This document shows positions 46,361 through 54,375 of a stretch of 64,000 bases of DNA, piece after piece. The notes under the pieces were generated by a model. That model did not search any database. It saw only the letters and a list, made by a program, of their open reading frames with translations, and was not told the DNA's origin. The DNA comes from an uncultured Oscillospiraceae bacterium. Its GTDB lineage: Bacteria; Bacillota; Clostridia; Oscillospirales; Oscillospiraceae. The stretch is from contig CAJOEH010000005.1 of assembly GCA_905233385.1 (NCBI GenBank), positions 37,211 to 101,210 of the forward strand. Reading direction: 5' to 3'. The position numbers and the translations under genes were made by a program. The number at the start of each line of letters is the position of its first letter. The first letter of the stretch is position 1.

Positions 46361-48561
46361 AAGGCCTCACGCTCCGCGAGCCGGTGGCGCAGGCCGCTGT
46401 AGCGTTTGTTCCTGCGGTTGTTCTCCGTCATCTGCGCGACGATCTCCTCGCTGCCGACCAGGATCAACAGCTCTCTGGCGCGGGTGATCGCCGTGTACAG
46501 CACGCCGCGCGTCAGCAGCATCGGCGCGCCGGCATAGGGAACGAAGATCACCGCGCGGTACTCGCTGCCCTGACTCTTGTGCGCCGTGATCGCGTAGGCA
46601 AGCTCGAGCTCCGGCAGCAGGTCGCTGTCGTAGAGCACTTCCCTGTCGTCGAAGCAGATGCGGATGGCGTCCTCCTGCGGGTCGATCTCCAGGATCGTGC
46701 CGATGTCGCCGTTGAAGATGCCCGTTCCGGCGCCGCCGCCCGCCTTTTTCCACATTATATCATAATTATTCCGGATTTGCATCACCCGATCGCCCTCGCG
46801 GAAGCAATTTTCTCCGCAGAATTTCTCTTTTTTGTCGGGCGAAGGCGGATTCAGCGCCGCCTGCAAAACTGCGTTGAGGCGCTGGGTGCCGGTCTGCCCT
46901 TTTCTGGTCGGGCTGATGACCTGGATCTCGTTCGAGGGAATCCCCATGTTTTCCGGCAGCCGCTTTGCGCACAGATCGCTGATCGTCTGCACCACGTCGT
47001 CCGGCGAGCGGCGTTTCAGGAAGAAGAAATCGCGGTCCTTCGCCGTCAGGACGGGAAGTTCGCCGTGATTGACCGCGTGCGCGTTCATCACGATCAGGCT
47101 TTCGCGCGCCTGACGGAAGATCTCCGTCAGGGCGATCGTCTGCACGACGCCGCTGCGGATCAGATCGGCGAAGAGATTGCCCGCGCCGACCGAAGGAAGC
47201 TGATCGGGGTCGCCGACTAAGATCAGCGTCGCCTGCTCCGGCAGCGCGCGAAGCAGGCTGTGCATGAGCAGGACGTCCACCATGGAGGTCTCGTCTACGA
47301 TCAGCGCGTCACAGTCAAGCGGCTCGTCCTCGTTGCGCGCAAAGTACATTTCGCCCGTCTCGGGAGAGATCTGCGCCTCCAGCAGGCGGTGGATCGTCGA
47401 CGCGTCGCAGCCCGTCAGCTCGGAGAGCCGTTTCGCGGCGCGGCCGGTCGGCGCGGCAAGCAGGGTCTTCTTCTCCATGCGCTCAAAAAGCGACAGGATG
47501 CCCGCGAGCGCGGTCGTCTTGCCGGTGCCGGGGCCGCCGGTCAGGAGCATGATCTTTCGCTCGGCGGCACAGCGGATCGCCAGCTTCTGGAGCTCCGCGT
47601 AAGTGATGTTGTTCTCCGCCTCGACCGAGGCGATCTGCTTGTCCGCGAAGCGGAGCGGCTGCGGCGCTTCATGCGCCATGCGGATCACGCGCTCGGTGAT
47701 ATAGCATTCGGCTTCATAGTATTCCGGCAGATAGACCGCCTGCAGGCCGGCGATCTCGTCGATCTCCACCCTGCCGAGCTCAGCCAGCCGGTCCAGCGCG
47801 CCGCGCACGGTATCGCTGTTGAGCTCCAGCATGGAAGCCGTTGCGAGCGAAAGCTTGTCCAGCGGCAGGAAGGTATGGCCGTTATTGAGATTATAGCGCA
47901 GCTCAAAGAGCACCGCGGCTTCCACGCGGCAGTCGTCGTCGCCGTCGAAGCCGAGCTCCAGCGCCATCGCGTCCGTTGCGGCGAAGGCCGCGCCGAACTG
48001 CGGCATGGTCAGAAGATAGGGGTTCTCATGCACCCGCTCCATGGCCTCCTCGGCGTAGACCCGGTAGAGCCGCACGGCGATCTCCGCGGGGATCCGGTAG
48101 GCGGCGAGGAACTCAATCAGGCGGCGCACGCCGACCTGACGACGGAAGGAAATACCCATTTCGAGCGCAGCCTTGACGGAGATCCCGCTGATCTCAGCGA
48201 GGCGTTCCGGCGCGGAGTCCAGGATTTTCAGGCTGTCAGCGCCGAACTTCTGCACGATCTTCTCCGCCGTTTTCGGTCCGATGCCCCGCACGGCGCGGGA
48301 GGACAGATACGCGCGGATGTCGTTGGTCGAATCGGGCAGCAGGCGTTCCAAAAACTCGGCTTCAAACTGCTTGCCGTAGCTGCTGTGGGTCGTCCATTTC
48401 CCCGTCACGAGCAGCCGTTCGCCGACGATCGGGACGGGGATCGTGCCGACGACGGTCGTCAGCGTTCCGTCGTCGCAGTCGAGCTTGACGACGGCGTAGC
48501 CGTTGCCCTGATTCTGAAAAAGCACCGCGGCAATCGTGCCGCTAAGCAGTTCCTGCTCCAA
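46357..48561 (-). CDS. recD2: ATP-dependent helicase RecD2
   Basis: SF1B 5'-3' DNA helicase lacking RecBC partners. The 734-residue form has the N-terminal OB-like domain and helix-hairpin-helix segment (RGIGPKTAEKIV). Walker A GGPGTGKTT lies near residue 340, then DETSMVD, LVGDPDQLPSVGAGN and the C-terminal TAHKSQGSEY and YTAITRARELL motifs. No ATG fits the family start; I chose the TTG at 48561, which has GGGAG 10 bases upstream and overlaps the upstream gene by 20 bases. A frame open further upstream would extend it by 27 codons. Confidence 0.92.
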   Translation of the reverse strand: MEQELLSGTIAAVLFQNQGNGYAVVKLDCDDGTLTTVVGTIPVPIVGERLLVTGKWTTHSSYGKQFEAEFLERLLPDSTNDIRAYLSSRAVRGIGPKTAEKIVQKFGADSLKILDSAPERLAEISGISVKAALEMGISFRRQVGVRRLIEFLAAYRIPAEIAVRLYRVYAEEAMERVHENPYLLTMPQFGAAFAATDAMALELGFDGDDDCRVEAAVLFELRYNLNNGHTFLPLDKLSLATASMLELNSDTVRGALDRLAELGRVEIDEIAGLQAVYLPEYYEAECYITERVIRMAHEAPQPLRFADKQIASVEAENNITYAELQKLAIRCAAERKIMLLTGGPGTGKTTALAGILSLFERMEKKTLLAAPTGRAAKRLSELTGCDASTIHRLLEAQISPETGEMYFARNEDEPLDCDALIVDETSMVDVLLMHSLLRALPEQATLILVGDPDQLPSVGAGNLFADLIRSGVVQTIALTEIFRQARESLIVMNAHAVNHGELPVLTAKDRDFFFLKRRSPDDVVQTISDLCAKRLPENMGIPSNEIQVISPTRKGQTGTQRLNAVLQAALNPPSPDKKEKFCGENCFREGDRVMQIRNNYDIMWKKAGGGAGTGIFNGDIGTILEIDPQEDAIRICFDDREVLYDSDLLPELELAYAITAHKSQGSEYRAVIFVPYAGAPMLLTRGVLYTAITRARELLILVGSEEIVAQMTENNRRNKRYSGLRHRLAEREAL

Positions 48562-48901
48562 TTGAGTCGTTCTCCCGTCGTATGTAATCGATGATCTGCG
48601 CTTTGGAACACAGGGCGGCGTCCTTCGCGCCGCGCAGCGCAAGCGCCGCCGCCGTCTGCGCCTCCGGCGTCAGGCCGTCGTCCGCAAAGAGCAGCGTTCC
48701 GCGCATTCCCCTGTGCTCGCGCAGATGCAGGCAGGCGCGGACGGTATGCGCCGTCTCGGCGCTGTCGCCCCGGATATAATAAACGTGGATCGCGTCGTCT
48801 CCCGATGCCGGGAGCAGAATCGCCTCGAACAGCGCCCGCAGGACCATCAGCAGCCCGCAGGCGGCAAAGGCGGCGATCGTCACCTTCAAAAGCATTTCCA
48901 T
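48542..48901 (-). CDS. Small membrane-anchored protein, unknown function
   Basis: A 119-residue protein with one N-terminal membrane helix (about residues 5-28) and a cytoplasmic domain. That domain starts IHVYYIRGDSAETAHTVRACL and contains LLFADDGLTPEA, which has a weak nucleotide-sugar-transferase-like feel, but I cannot name a family. The ATG at 48901 (alternative two codons later) is downstream of the promoter at 48949; an in-frame TTG at 48943 would sit at the transcription start and is rejected. It overlaps recD2 by 20 bases. Confidence 0.65.
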   Translation of the reverse strand: MEMLLKVTIAAFAACGLLMVLRALFEAILLPASGDDAIHVYYIRGDSAETAHTVRACLHLREHRGMRGTLLFADDGLTPEAQTAAALALRGAKDAALCSKAQIIDYIRRENDSIGAGTA

Positions 48902-48948
48902 CACCCAAGACAGTCTATGATTCGTCTTGTTGTAATGTTCCAAAATAA

Positions 48949-48977
48949 ATTATACAACATATAGTAGTAAATTACAA
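48949..48977 (-). promoter_or_regulatory. Promoter of the recD2-comF-mreB-deacetylase unit
   Basis: On the minus strand TTGTAA (48972-48977) and a perfect TATAAT (48949-48954) with a 17-base spacer. The -35 follows the T-tract of the preceding terminator directly. Confidence 0.7.
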
Positions 48978-48978
48978 G

Positions 48979-49004
48979 AAAAAGCTGAGGAATCGTCCTC
49001 AGCT
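48979..49004 (-). terminator. Terminator of the flavoprotein pair
   Basis: On the minus strand a stem AGCTGAGGA / TCCTCAGCT is followed by TTTTTCTTG. It overlaps the stop codon of the flavoprotein gene at 48999. Confidence 0.88.
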
Positions 49005-50582
49005 TTTTTTGATGATTGCTTCCGCGCAGAGCATGCCATCCACGGCGGCGGACAGGATGCCGCCCGCGTAACCCGCGCCTTCTCCGCAGGGATACAGACC
49101 TCTGATCCTGCTCTGCAGGTCTTCCCCTCGCAGGATCCGGACCGGCGAGGAGCTCCGCGTCTCGGGCGCGGTCAGCAGAGCCTGCGGCGAGGCGAAGCCC
49201 TCCAGCGAGCCGTCCAGCGTAACGATCGCCTGCTCCAGCGTGTCGGTGATCTTCTTCGGGAACAGGTCGTGCAGGTCGCAGAGCGTGACCCCCGGGCGGT
49301 AGGTCGGCTGTACCTCGCCGAACGCTGTCGAGGCGTTCCCCGCAAGGAAATCGCCGACCGTCTGCGCGGGCGCGCGGTAGTTTTCGCCGCCGAGGACGAA
49401 GGCGCGGCGCTCCAGTTCCTCCTGCCAGAGCATCCCGCCGAGGGTTTCTTTGATCGGAAAGTCTTCCGGTTTCAGGGTTACCAGCAGCGCGGCGTTCGCG
49501 TTTTCTCCGCCGCGGTCGGACAGGCTCATTCCGTTCGTCACGACCCCGCCGGTCTGCGAGGCCGCCGCGACCACGCTGCCGCCGGGGCACATGCAAAACG
49601 TATAAGCGGAGCTGCCGTCCGGCAGATGGCAGGAGAGCTTATAGTCGGCGGGCGGGATGCCGTCTCCGGCCGCCGCGCCGTACTGCGCCTTGTCGATCTC
49701 CGTCTGTTTATGCTCGATGCGCACGCCCATGGAAAACGGCTTCGGCTCCATCGGGATATGCAGGGAATCCAGATAGCGGAACGTATCGCGCGCGCTGTGG
49801 CCGATCGCCAGGATCAGGTCTTTACAGGCGACCGTTTCCTGTTGCCCGTTCTGCACGTATTCCGCGCCGGTCAGGCGGTCAGCCTCGATCCGCAGACCGG
49901 TCAGCCTCGCGCCGAAGCGCACCTCGCCGCCGAGGGCGATCACACGCTCGCGCAGGTTCTGCACCACGGAAAACAGCACATCCGTGCCGACGTGCGGCTT
50001 CGCGTCGCAGAGGATCTCCTCCTGCGCGCCGAAGCGGACGAACTGCTCCAAAACCCAGCGGCCGCGCTCGTTCTTCGTGCCCGTGTTCAACTTTCCGTCG
50101 GAAAACGTGCCCGCGCCGCCTTCACCGAACTGGACATTCGACTCCGGGTCGAGCGCGCCGCCGTTCCAAAAGGCTTCGACCTTCTTCCGACGTTCCGGCG
50201 CGGGCTCACCGCGCTCCAGAACGATCGGCCGCAGGCCGGCCTCGGCGAGCACCAGCGCGGCGAACATGCCGGCAGGGCCGAAGCCTACGATCAAAGGCCG
50301 GTCTGGCGTTGTTTTCTTCGGAACGCGGTAGACGTAGGGCGTTTCCCGTGTGATTTTACTGCTTCTGTTGCGGCGCAGGAGCGCGCCCTCTCCGCTGCGC
50401 AGGGTCACATCCACCGTGTAGACCCAGCGCAGGGCGGGCCTCTTCCGCGCGTCGAGAGAGCGACGGAAGATCGACAGCGTTTCGATCTCCGACGACTTCA
50501 CGCGCAGCGCCTTTGCGGCGTGGTAGAGCAGATCGTTCCTGTCGTGCCGCGGCGGCAGGATCAAGTCTCTGACGCGTATCAT
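48999..50582 (-). CDS. FAD-dependent dehydrogenase/oxidoreductase
   Basis: A 527-residue flavoprotein with an N-terminal non-FAD region (about 1-95), the dinucleotide-binding motif IVGFGPAGMFAALVLAEAG (about 100-118) and a NVQFGEGGAGTFSDGKL block. It ends PCGEGAGYAGGILSAAVDG. This matches the uncharacterised FAD-dependent dehydrogenase family (COG2509 type). Substrate unknown. GAGGAG lies 6 bases before the ATG at 50582, which overlaps the upstream flavoprotein gene by 4 bases. Confidence 0.88.
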   Translation of the reverse strand: MIRVRDLILPPRHDRNDLLYHAAKALRVKSSEIETLSIFRRSLDARKRPALRWVYTVDVTLRSGEGALLRRNRSSKITRETPYVYRVPKKTTPDRPLIVGFGPAGMFAALVLAEAGLRPIVLERGEPAPERRKKVEAFWNGGALDPESNVQFGEGGAGTFSDGKLNTGTKNERGRWVLEQFVRFGAQEEILCDAKPHVGTDVLFSVVQNLRERVIALGGEVRFGARLTGLRIEADRLTGAEYVQNGQQETVACKDLILAIGHSARDTFRYLDSLHIPMEPKPFSMGVRIEHKQTEIDKAQYGAAAGDGIPPADYKLSCHLPDGSSAYTFCMCPGGSVVAAASQTGGVVTNGMSLSDRGGENANAALLVTLKPEDFPIKETLGGMLWQEELERRAFVLGGENYRAPAQTVGDFLAGNASTAFGEVQPTYRPGVTLCDLHDLFPKKITDTLEQAIVTLDGSLEGFASPQALLTAPETRSSSPVRILRGEDLQSRIRGLYPCGEGAGYAGGILSAAVDGMLCAEAIIKKS

Positions 50583-51772
50583 TTCGCGCTCCTCAACTGT
50601 CCCGCCAGACGGCCGGACGACCACGCCCACTGGAGATTGTAGCCGCCGCAGTCGCCGTCGATATCCAGCACCTCGCCCGCAGCATACAGTCCGCGGCAGA
50701 GTTTGCTCTCCATCGTCGTTTCGTCAAATTCCTCCGTGCGCACGCCGCCGGCAGTCACCTGCGCGCCGTCCATGCCCATCGTGCCGAGAACGCGGATCCG
50801 GAAGTTTTTGATCTGCTTCGCGATCTGTTCCAGCTCTGCCTGCGCGAACGCGCCGCAGGGCAGTTCGAGCGAGAAGCCCGCCGACCGCAGAATCGTCCTG
50901 CCGAGGCGGTTGTGAAGCATTCCTGTCAACAGGTCCTCCGCTTTCAGTTCCTGCATGGTACGGCAGCGGTGCAGAAGCATATCGTTTATCTCGTTTTCGG
51001 ATAATTCGGGCAGGAAATCGACGATCAGGTCTTCCTCGGGCTTTGCATAGGCCGACAGCTCGAAGATCAGCGGGCCGCTCACGCCGTAGTCCGTGAACTG
51101 GATCTCCCCGGTTCGTTTCTGCCCCGCGTGGCGCACCTCGGCCTCACAGCGCACGCCCTTGAGCGAGCGCACGAAGGTCGTGTCGGTGCGCAGCTGCACG
51201 AGCGCGGGCAGGAGCTTCGTCCGCGTGTGACCGAAGGACGACAAAAGCTTATAGCCGAGGTCGGTGCCGCCGAGCTTCCCGCCTGCGCATCCGCCCGCGC
51301 AGACGATCACGCGGTCGGCGTGGTAGGCGGTATCACCCGCGACGGCGACGAATTCACCGTTCAGCCGCTGCAGAGTCTTGACCTCCGCGCACGTTAAAAT
51401 TGTCACATTTTCGCGCTGCTCCAACGGCAGGCGCAGGACGTCCGCGACGCTGTTCGCGCTGTCGCTGCGCGGGTAGACGCGCCCGCTGTCCTCCGTCACT
51501 GTCAAGAGCCCCAGCGAACGGAAACAGGCCAGAGTGTCCTCCACGCCGAACTCTTTCAGGGCATAGGCGCAGAACCGCGGCTGCTGCCCGTGGTAGTTTT
51601 CAGCGGTCAGATTGCGGTTGGTCAGGTTGCAGCGGCCGTTGCCCGTGGCAAGGAGCTTTCGCGCCATCCGCGCCTGCCGCTCCAAGATTAACACCTTGTT
51701 ATCCGCTTTTTCAGAGGCGGTCAGCGCGGCCATCATGCCCGACGCCCCGCCGCCGATGATGAGAACTCTCAT
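50579..51772 (-). CDS. HI0933/BaiN-family flavoprotein
   Basis: A 397-residue NAD(P)/FAD-dependent oxidoreductase. It starts MRVLIIGGGASGMMAAL (dinucleotide-binding), followed by ARKLLATGNGRCNLTN, which is diagnostic of the HI0933 family, and ends GGYNLQWAWSSGRLAG. Some members (BaiN) act on bile-acid intermediates, others are uncharacterised; I would not infer bile-acid activity here. It is coupled to the next flavoprotein by a 4-base overlap, and the two form an operon. Confidence 0.92.
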   Translation of the reverse strand: MRVLIIGGGASGMMAALTASEKADNKVLILERQARMARKLLATGNGRCNLTNRNLTAENYHGQQPRFCAYALKEFGVEDTLACFRSLGLLTVTEDSGRVYPRSDSANSVADVLRLPLEQRENVTILTCAEVKTLQRLNGEFVAVAGDTAYHADRVIVCAGGCAGGKLGGTDLGYKLLSSFGHTRTKLLPALVQLRTDTTFVRSLKGVRCEAEVRHAGQKRTGEIQFTDYGVSGPLIFELSAYAKPEEDLIVDFLPELSENEINDMLLHRCRTMQELKAEDLLTGMLHNRLGRTILRSAGFSLELPCGAFAQAELEQIAKQIKNFRIRVLGTMGMDGAQVTAGGVRTEEFDETTMESKLCRGLYAAGEVLDIDGDCGGYNLQWAWSSGRLAGQLRSAK

Positions 51773-51799
51773 AATATCACACTCCGTTTTTCTGCTTCC

Positions 51800-51828
51800 A
51801 TTATAGCCGTTTCCCGTCGCCGTGGCAA
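51800..51828 (-). promoter_or_regulatory. Promoter of the flavoprotein operon
   Basis: On the minus strand TTGCCA (51823-51828) and a perfect TATAAT (51800-51805), 17-base spacer. It is back to back with the DUF896 promoter, the two -35 elements being 8 bases apart. Confidence 0.75.
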
Positions 51829-51836
51829 GTCCGTTC

Positions 51837-51865
51837 TTGACAGTTTCCGCAAAAGCCGCTATGAT
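51837..51865 (+). promoter_or_regulatory. Promoter of the DUF896 gene
   Basis: Perfect TTGACA (51837-51842) and TATGAT (51860-51865) with a 17-base spacer. The transcript leader before the start codon would be only about 13 bases, just enough to hold GGAG. Confidence 0.75.
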
Positions 51866-51884
51866 GAACGCGGAGTTGATAAAG

Positions 51885-52097
51885 ATGACAATGGACGAAG
51901 TGATCCGCAGGATTAACGAACTTGCGCACAAGGCGAAGGCCGAGGGCCTGACCGACGAAGAAATCAAAGAACGCGACGAGCTGCGCAGGCAGTACATCGA
52001 CGCCTTCAAACGCAGCCTGACTGCGCAGCTGGACAACACCTACATCGTCACGCCGGACGGCAAAAAAACGAAACTAAAGAAAAAACAGGAACGGTAA
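51885..52097 (+). CDS. DUF896 family protein (YnzC-like)
   Basis: A 70-residue cytoplasmic protein with a helical hairpin N-terminus: INELAHKAKAEGLTDEEIKERDELRRQYI is split by a turn. The C-terminus is basic (GKKTKLKKKQER). In Bacillus YnzC is an SOS-linked small protein of unclear role. The ATG at 51885 has GGAG at a 9-base spacing. Confidence 0.9.
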   Translation: MTMDEVIRRINELAHKAKAEGLTDEEIKERDELRRQYIDAFKRSLTAQLDNTYIVTPDGKKTKLKKKQER

Positions 52098-52114
52098 TTG
52101 CCGTTCCTGTTATT
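52085..52114. terminator. Bidirectional terminator between DUF896 and DUF1294 genes
   Basis: A perfect ACAGGAACGG / CCGTTCCTGT stem overlaps the DUF896 stop and touches the DUF1294 stop; TTATTT follows on the plus side and TTTTT on the minus side. Confidence 0.8.
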
Positions 52115-52407
52115 TACGGAAGCACGATGATCTTTTTCCCGATCAGCAGGAGAACCAGGTAGACCTGCACCAGGAAAAGCAGCGGAAAGCCGAGCGAAAA
52201 CTTGAGATGTCTGGTCTTATGATGGAAGGCGTACATGCCGATGCAGCCGCCCAGCGCGCCGAAAAGCGCCGCGGCCAGAAACAAAACGCGCTCCGGGATA
52301 CGCTTGCCCCGGTGCCGCGCAAGTTGCTTGTCTTTCCACATCAAATAGAACGCGGCAGAATTCATGATCAGCAGAATTGCCGCAGCGATATAAAACAATC
52401 CGATCAC
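52114..52407 (-). CDS. DUF1294 family membrane protein
   Basis: A small membrane protein of 97 residues with three helices. The family's motifs are YLMWKDKQLARHRGKRIPE and the GGCIGMYAFHHKT block. Function unknown. The annotated start is a GTG; a TTG three codons later has GAGGTGAT at better spacing and is an equally good start. Confidence 0.85.
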   Translation of the reverse strand: MIGLFYIAAAILLIMNSAAFYLMWKDKQLARHRGKRIPERVLFLAAALFGALGGCIGMYAFHHKTRHLKFSLGFPLLFLVQVYLVLLLIGKKIIVLP

Positions 52408-52421
52408 CTCGCCTGAAAACG

Positions 52422-52450
52422 ATTATATACGTTACAGGCCTCGTTGTCAA
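52422..52450 (-). promoter_or_regulatory. Promoter of the DUF1294 gene
   Basis: On the minus strand perfect TTGACA (52445-52450) and perfect TATAAT (52422-52427), 17-base spacer, back to back with the plus-strand promoter next to it. Confidence 0.8.
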
Positions 52451-52464
52451 GAAAGACAATCCGT

Positions 52465-52493
52465 TTGACAAATCGGATATTATCAGATAGAAT
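52465..52493 (+). promoter_or_regulatory. Promoter of the small membrane protein/GtrA-PAP2 operon
   Basis: Perfect TTGACA (52465-52470), 17-base spacer, TAGAAT (52488-52493). The leader before the ATG at 52512 would be only about 12 bases. Confidence 0.75.
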
Positions 52494-52511
52494 ATGGCAG
52501 AAGGTGATACG

Positions 52512-52964
52512 ATGAAAAAGTGGCTGATCGCCGCGCTTCTGCTGTTTCTCGCCGTGCTGATCGGCGTCAGCGCCTTCCTGCTCGTCCGCTTCCTGTCGCT
52601 TTACAACTCGATGCAGACGGACGCAACGGAAGAACCCGCGCAGAACGCGGACCTCATTGCCTATGTAAAAGAACACTGGTCCGCCTATGAGCCGCTCTAT
52701 GATCCTGCGGCGAACGTCCTGACGCTCTCGCAGGATACCGCGCTGGACTACGAGGCCGCCTGCGCCTACGGCAGCAGCGTCTATACGGACGAGCTTGCGC
52801 CCGAGACCTTCCGGCAGGACGCCGCCTCGATCGCGCGAGACGTCGCCGCGCGCTGCGGCGTGCCTTCCCTTTCCGTGACGCTTTGCTATCTCAGTTCGGA
52901 CGGAAAGCCGATCTTTACGGTCAGCAGCGGCGGCGCGGTCTGGACCTGCTGGAGCAACGAATAA
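52512..52964 (+). CDS. Small membrane-anchored protein, unknown function
   Basis: A 150-residue protein with one N-terminal membrane helix (about residues 4-28) and a mostly extracytoplasmic domain that includes two cysteines that may pair. I recognise no family. The ATG at 52512 is preceded by AAGGTGAT; an in-frame ATG at 52494 would lie at the transcription start and is unlikely. It lies 22 bases upstream of the GtrA-PAP2 gene and probably shares its transcript. Confidence 0.7.
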   Translation: MKKWLIAALLLFLAVLIGVSAFLLVRFLSLYNSMQTDATEEPAQNADLIAYVKEHWSAYEPLYDPAANVLTLSQDTALDYEAACAYGSSVYTDELAPETFRQDAASIARDVAARCGVPSLSVTLCYLSSDGKPIFTVSSGGAVWTCWSNE

Positions 52965-52986
52965 CGCTGTTTTGCGGAGAATCAAT

Positions 52987-54180
52987 ATGAAAGAAAGAAT
53001 CAAATCCCTTTTTGACGTCAAGCTCTGGAAGTTCCTTCTGGTCGGCGTGCTGAACACGATCGTCGGCGAAGGGCTGAAAGCGCTGCTGCTTGCTTTTACC
53101 TCGCTCGCGCCGCTGCCCGCTTCGGCGATCAGCACCGCCATCGCCAGCGTGATGAGCTATTTCCTCAACAAGTACTTCACATTCAAGTATCAGGGCGACA
53201 ACGCGAAAGCGGCGCTGCGCTTTACGCTGAATATCGTGGTCTGCTACGTGCTCTCCCACGCGATCGCGCTGCTGCTGATCTATCCGATCCTGACGGGCGT
53301 GAAGGGCGGCATCCTGGCCGGACTGAGTCTGGTCGCCGCCGAAAAGAAGAGCGCGGCGGACTATATCGCGACCTACAGCGGCTCCGTGCTGTTCGTCGGC
53401 TTCAATTATCTCGGCCAGCGGTTCTTCGCTTTCCGCGAAAAGAACGAAGAGGATCACGATCTGCTGCGCCGTACGCTGCACGTGATGATCCCCACCTACG
53501 CGCTCCTTCCGCTGGTGTTTGCCTTCGCGATGAATATGTTCGCCTATTTCGGGAGCAAGCTGGTCCATCTCATCTTCGGGATGGAAGCGATCGAACTGAC
53601 CTCAAAGGTGGACGCCTATTTCCCGTTCACGCCCGTTTGGTCGATCGTCTATATTCTCTCCGTAGTCTACTACGCTTACGTGTATATCATGGTCGCGAGA
53701 GACAGCCCCGAATCCGCGTACCTGCTCATTGCGGCGGACTTTATCGGCAAGCTCGTGTGCATGATCATCTTTATCGCGATGCCGACGAAAAACGTCCGAC
53801 CGGAGATCACGGGAACCGACATTTTCTCCAACGCCGCCCGCTTTATCTACTGGACCGATACGCCGACCAATCTCTTCCCGTCGCTCCATTGCTTTATCGC
53901 CTGGATGGGCGCGCGGTGTCTGCTGGACGTGAAACGGCCGAAGCACAGGTTCCTCGTCGGCGCGTTCGGCGTGATCGGCGCGCTGCTGATCTTTGCTTCC
54001 ACGCTCTATACGAAGCAGCACGTCTTCCCGGACGTCGTCTCCGGCTTCGCGCTTGCGGAGATCTGCTACGTGATCGCGAAGTATACGAATGCTCCGAACG
54101 TGCCCCGCAGGATCAACGAGCGGTTCATGGAGACGAAGCTCTGCAAATTCTACGATTCGGAAAACTGGCGAACGATGTAA
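52987..54180 (+). CDS. GtrA-like flippase domain fused to PAP2-family phosphatase domain
   Basis: A 397-residue membrane protein. The N-terminal 140 residues match the GtrA family (KFLLVGVLNTIVGEGLKALLL, then SYFLNKYFTFKY), small proteins that flip lipid-linked sugars. The C-terminal part (about 165-370) is a PAP2-like membrane phosphatase with PSLHCFIAW and TLYTKQHVFPDVVSG, which contain the conserved His and Asp of that family. A fusion would join flipping of polyprenyl-linked sugars to removal of lipid phosphate; that is inference. GGAG lies 8 bases before the ATG. Confidence 0.85.
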   Translation: MKERIKSLFDVKLWKFLLVGVLNTIVGEGLKALLLAFTSLAPLPASAISTAIASVMSYFLNKYFTFKYQGDNAKAALRFTLNIVVCYVLSHAIALLLIYPILTGVKGGILAGLSLVAAEKKSAADYIATYSGSVLFVGFNYLGQRFFAFREKNEEDHDLLRRTLHVMIPTYALLPLVFAFAMNMFAYFGSKLVHLIFGMEAIELTSKVDAYFPFTPVWSIVYILSVVYYAYVYIMVARDSPESAYLLIAADFIGKLVCMIIFIAMPTKNVRPEITGTDIFSNAARFIYWTDTPTNLFPSLHCFIAWMGARCLLDVKRPKHRFLVGAFGVIGALLIFASTLYTKQHVFPDVVSGFALAEICYVIAKYTNAPNVPRRINERFMETKLCKFYDSENWRTM

Positions 54181-54186
54181 ATGAAT

Positions 54187-54329
54187 AGGGGCTGTTGCAA
54201 AATGCAAAAGCGGGAAGAAAGCAACAGGCTCCCGGCAGGGAACGTGTGAAGGGGGCGGTCTTGGGGCCCCCTTCACGTTCAATAACCCGCCCGCAGGCGA
54301 TGATTTTTGCCATAACAGGCAAAAATCAT
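54187..54329. repeat. Cluster of hairpins downstream of the GtrA-PAP2 gene
   Basis: Three inverted repeats stand in a row: GGGGCTGTTGC paired with GCAACAGGCTCCC (54187-54233), GAACGTG-bulge-AAGGGGGC paired with GCCCCCTTCACGTTC (54240-54280), and ATGATTTTTGCC paired with GGCAAAAATCAT (54300-54329). A fourth hairpin, the terminator, follows. I see no coding sequence in the 194-base gap. It may be a structured 3' RNA or a small repeat element. Confidence 0.6.
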
Positions 54330-54330
54330 A

Positions 54331-54375
54331 AGGGCGCGTTGCAAAATGACTTCATTTTGCAACGCGCCCTTTTTT
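54331..54375 (+). terminator. Strong terminator after the GtrA-PAP2 operon
   Basis: A perfect 19-bp stem (54331-54349 with 54352-54370, sharing GTTGCAAAATGA) with a two-base loop, followed by five or more T. Part of the stem repeats the sequence GTTGCAAAATG found at 54194-54204. Confidence 0.9.

Noticed and set aside
48542..48943. TTG start at 48943 for the small gene before recD2
   Set aside because: It would coincide with the expected transcription start of the promoter at 48949-48977 and has no ribosome binding site.
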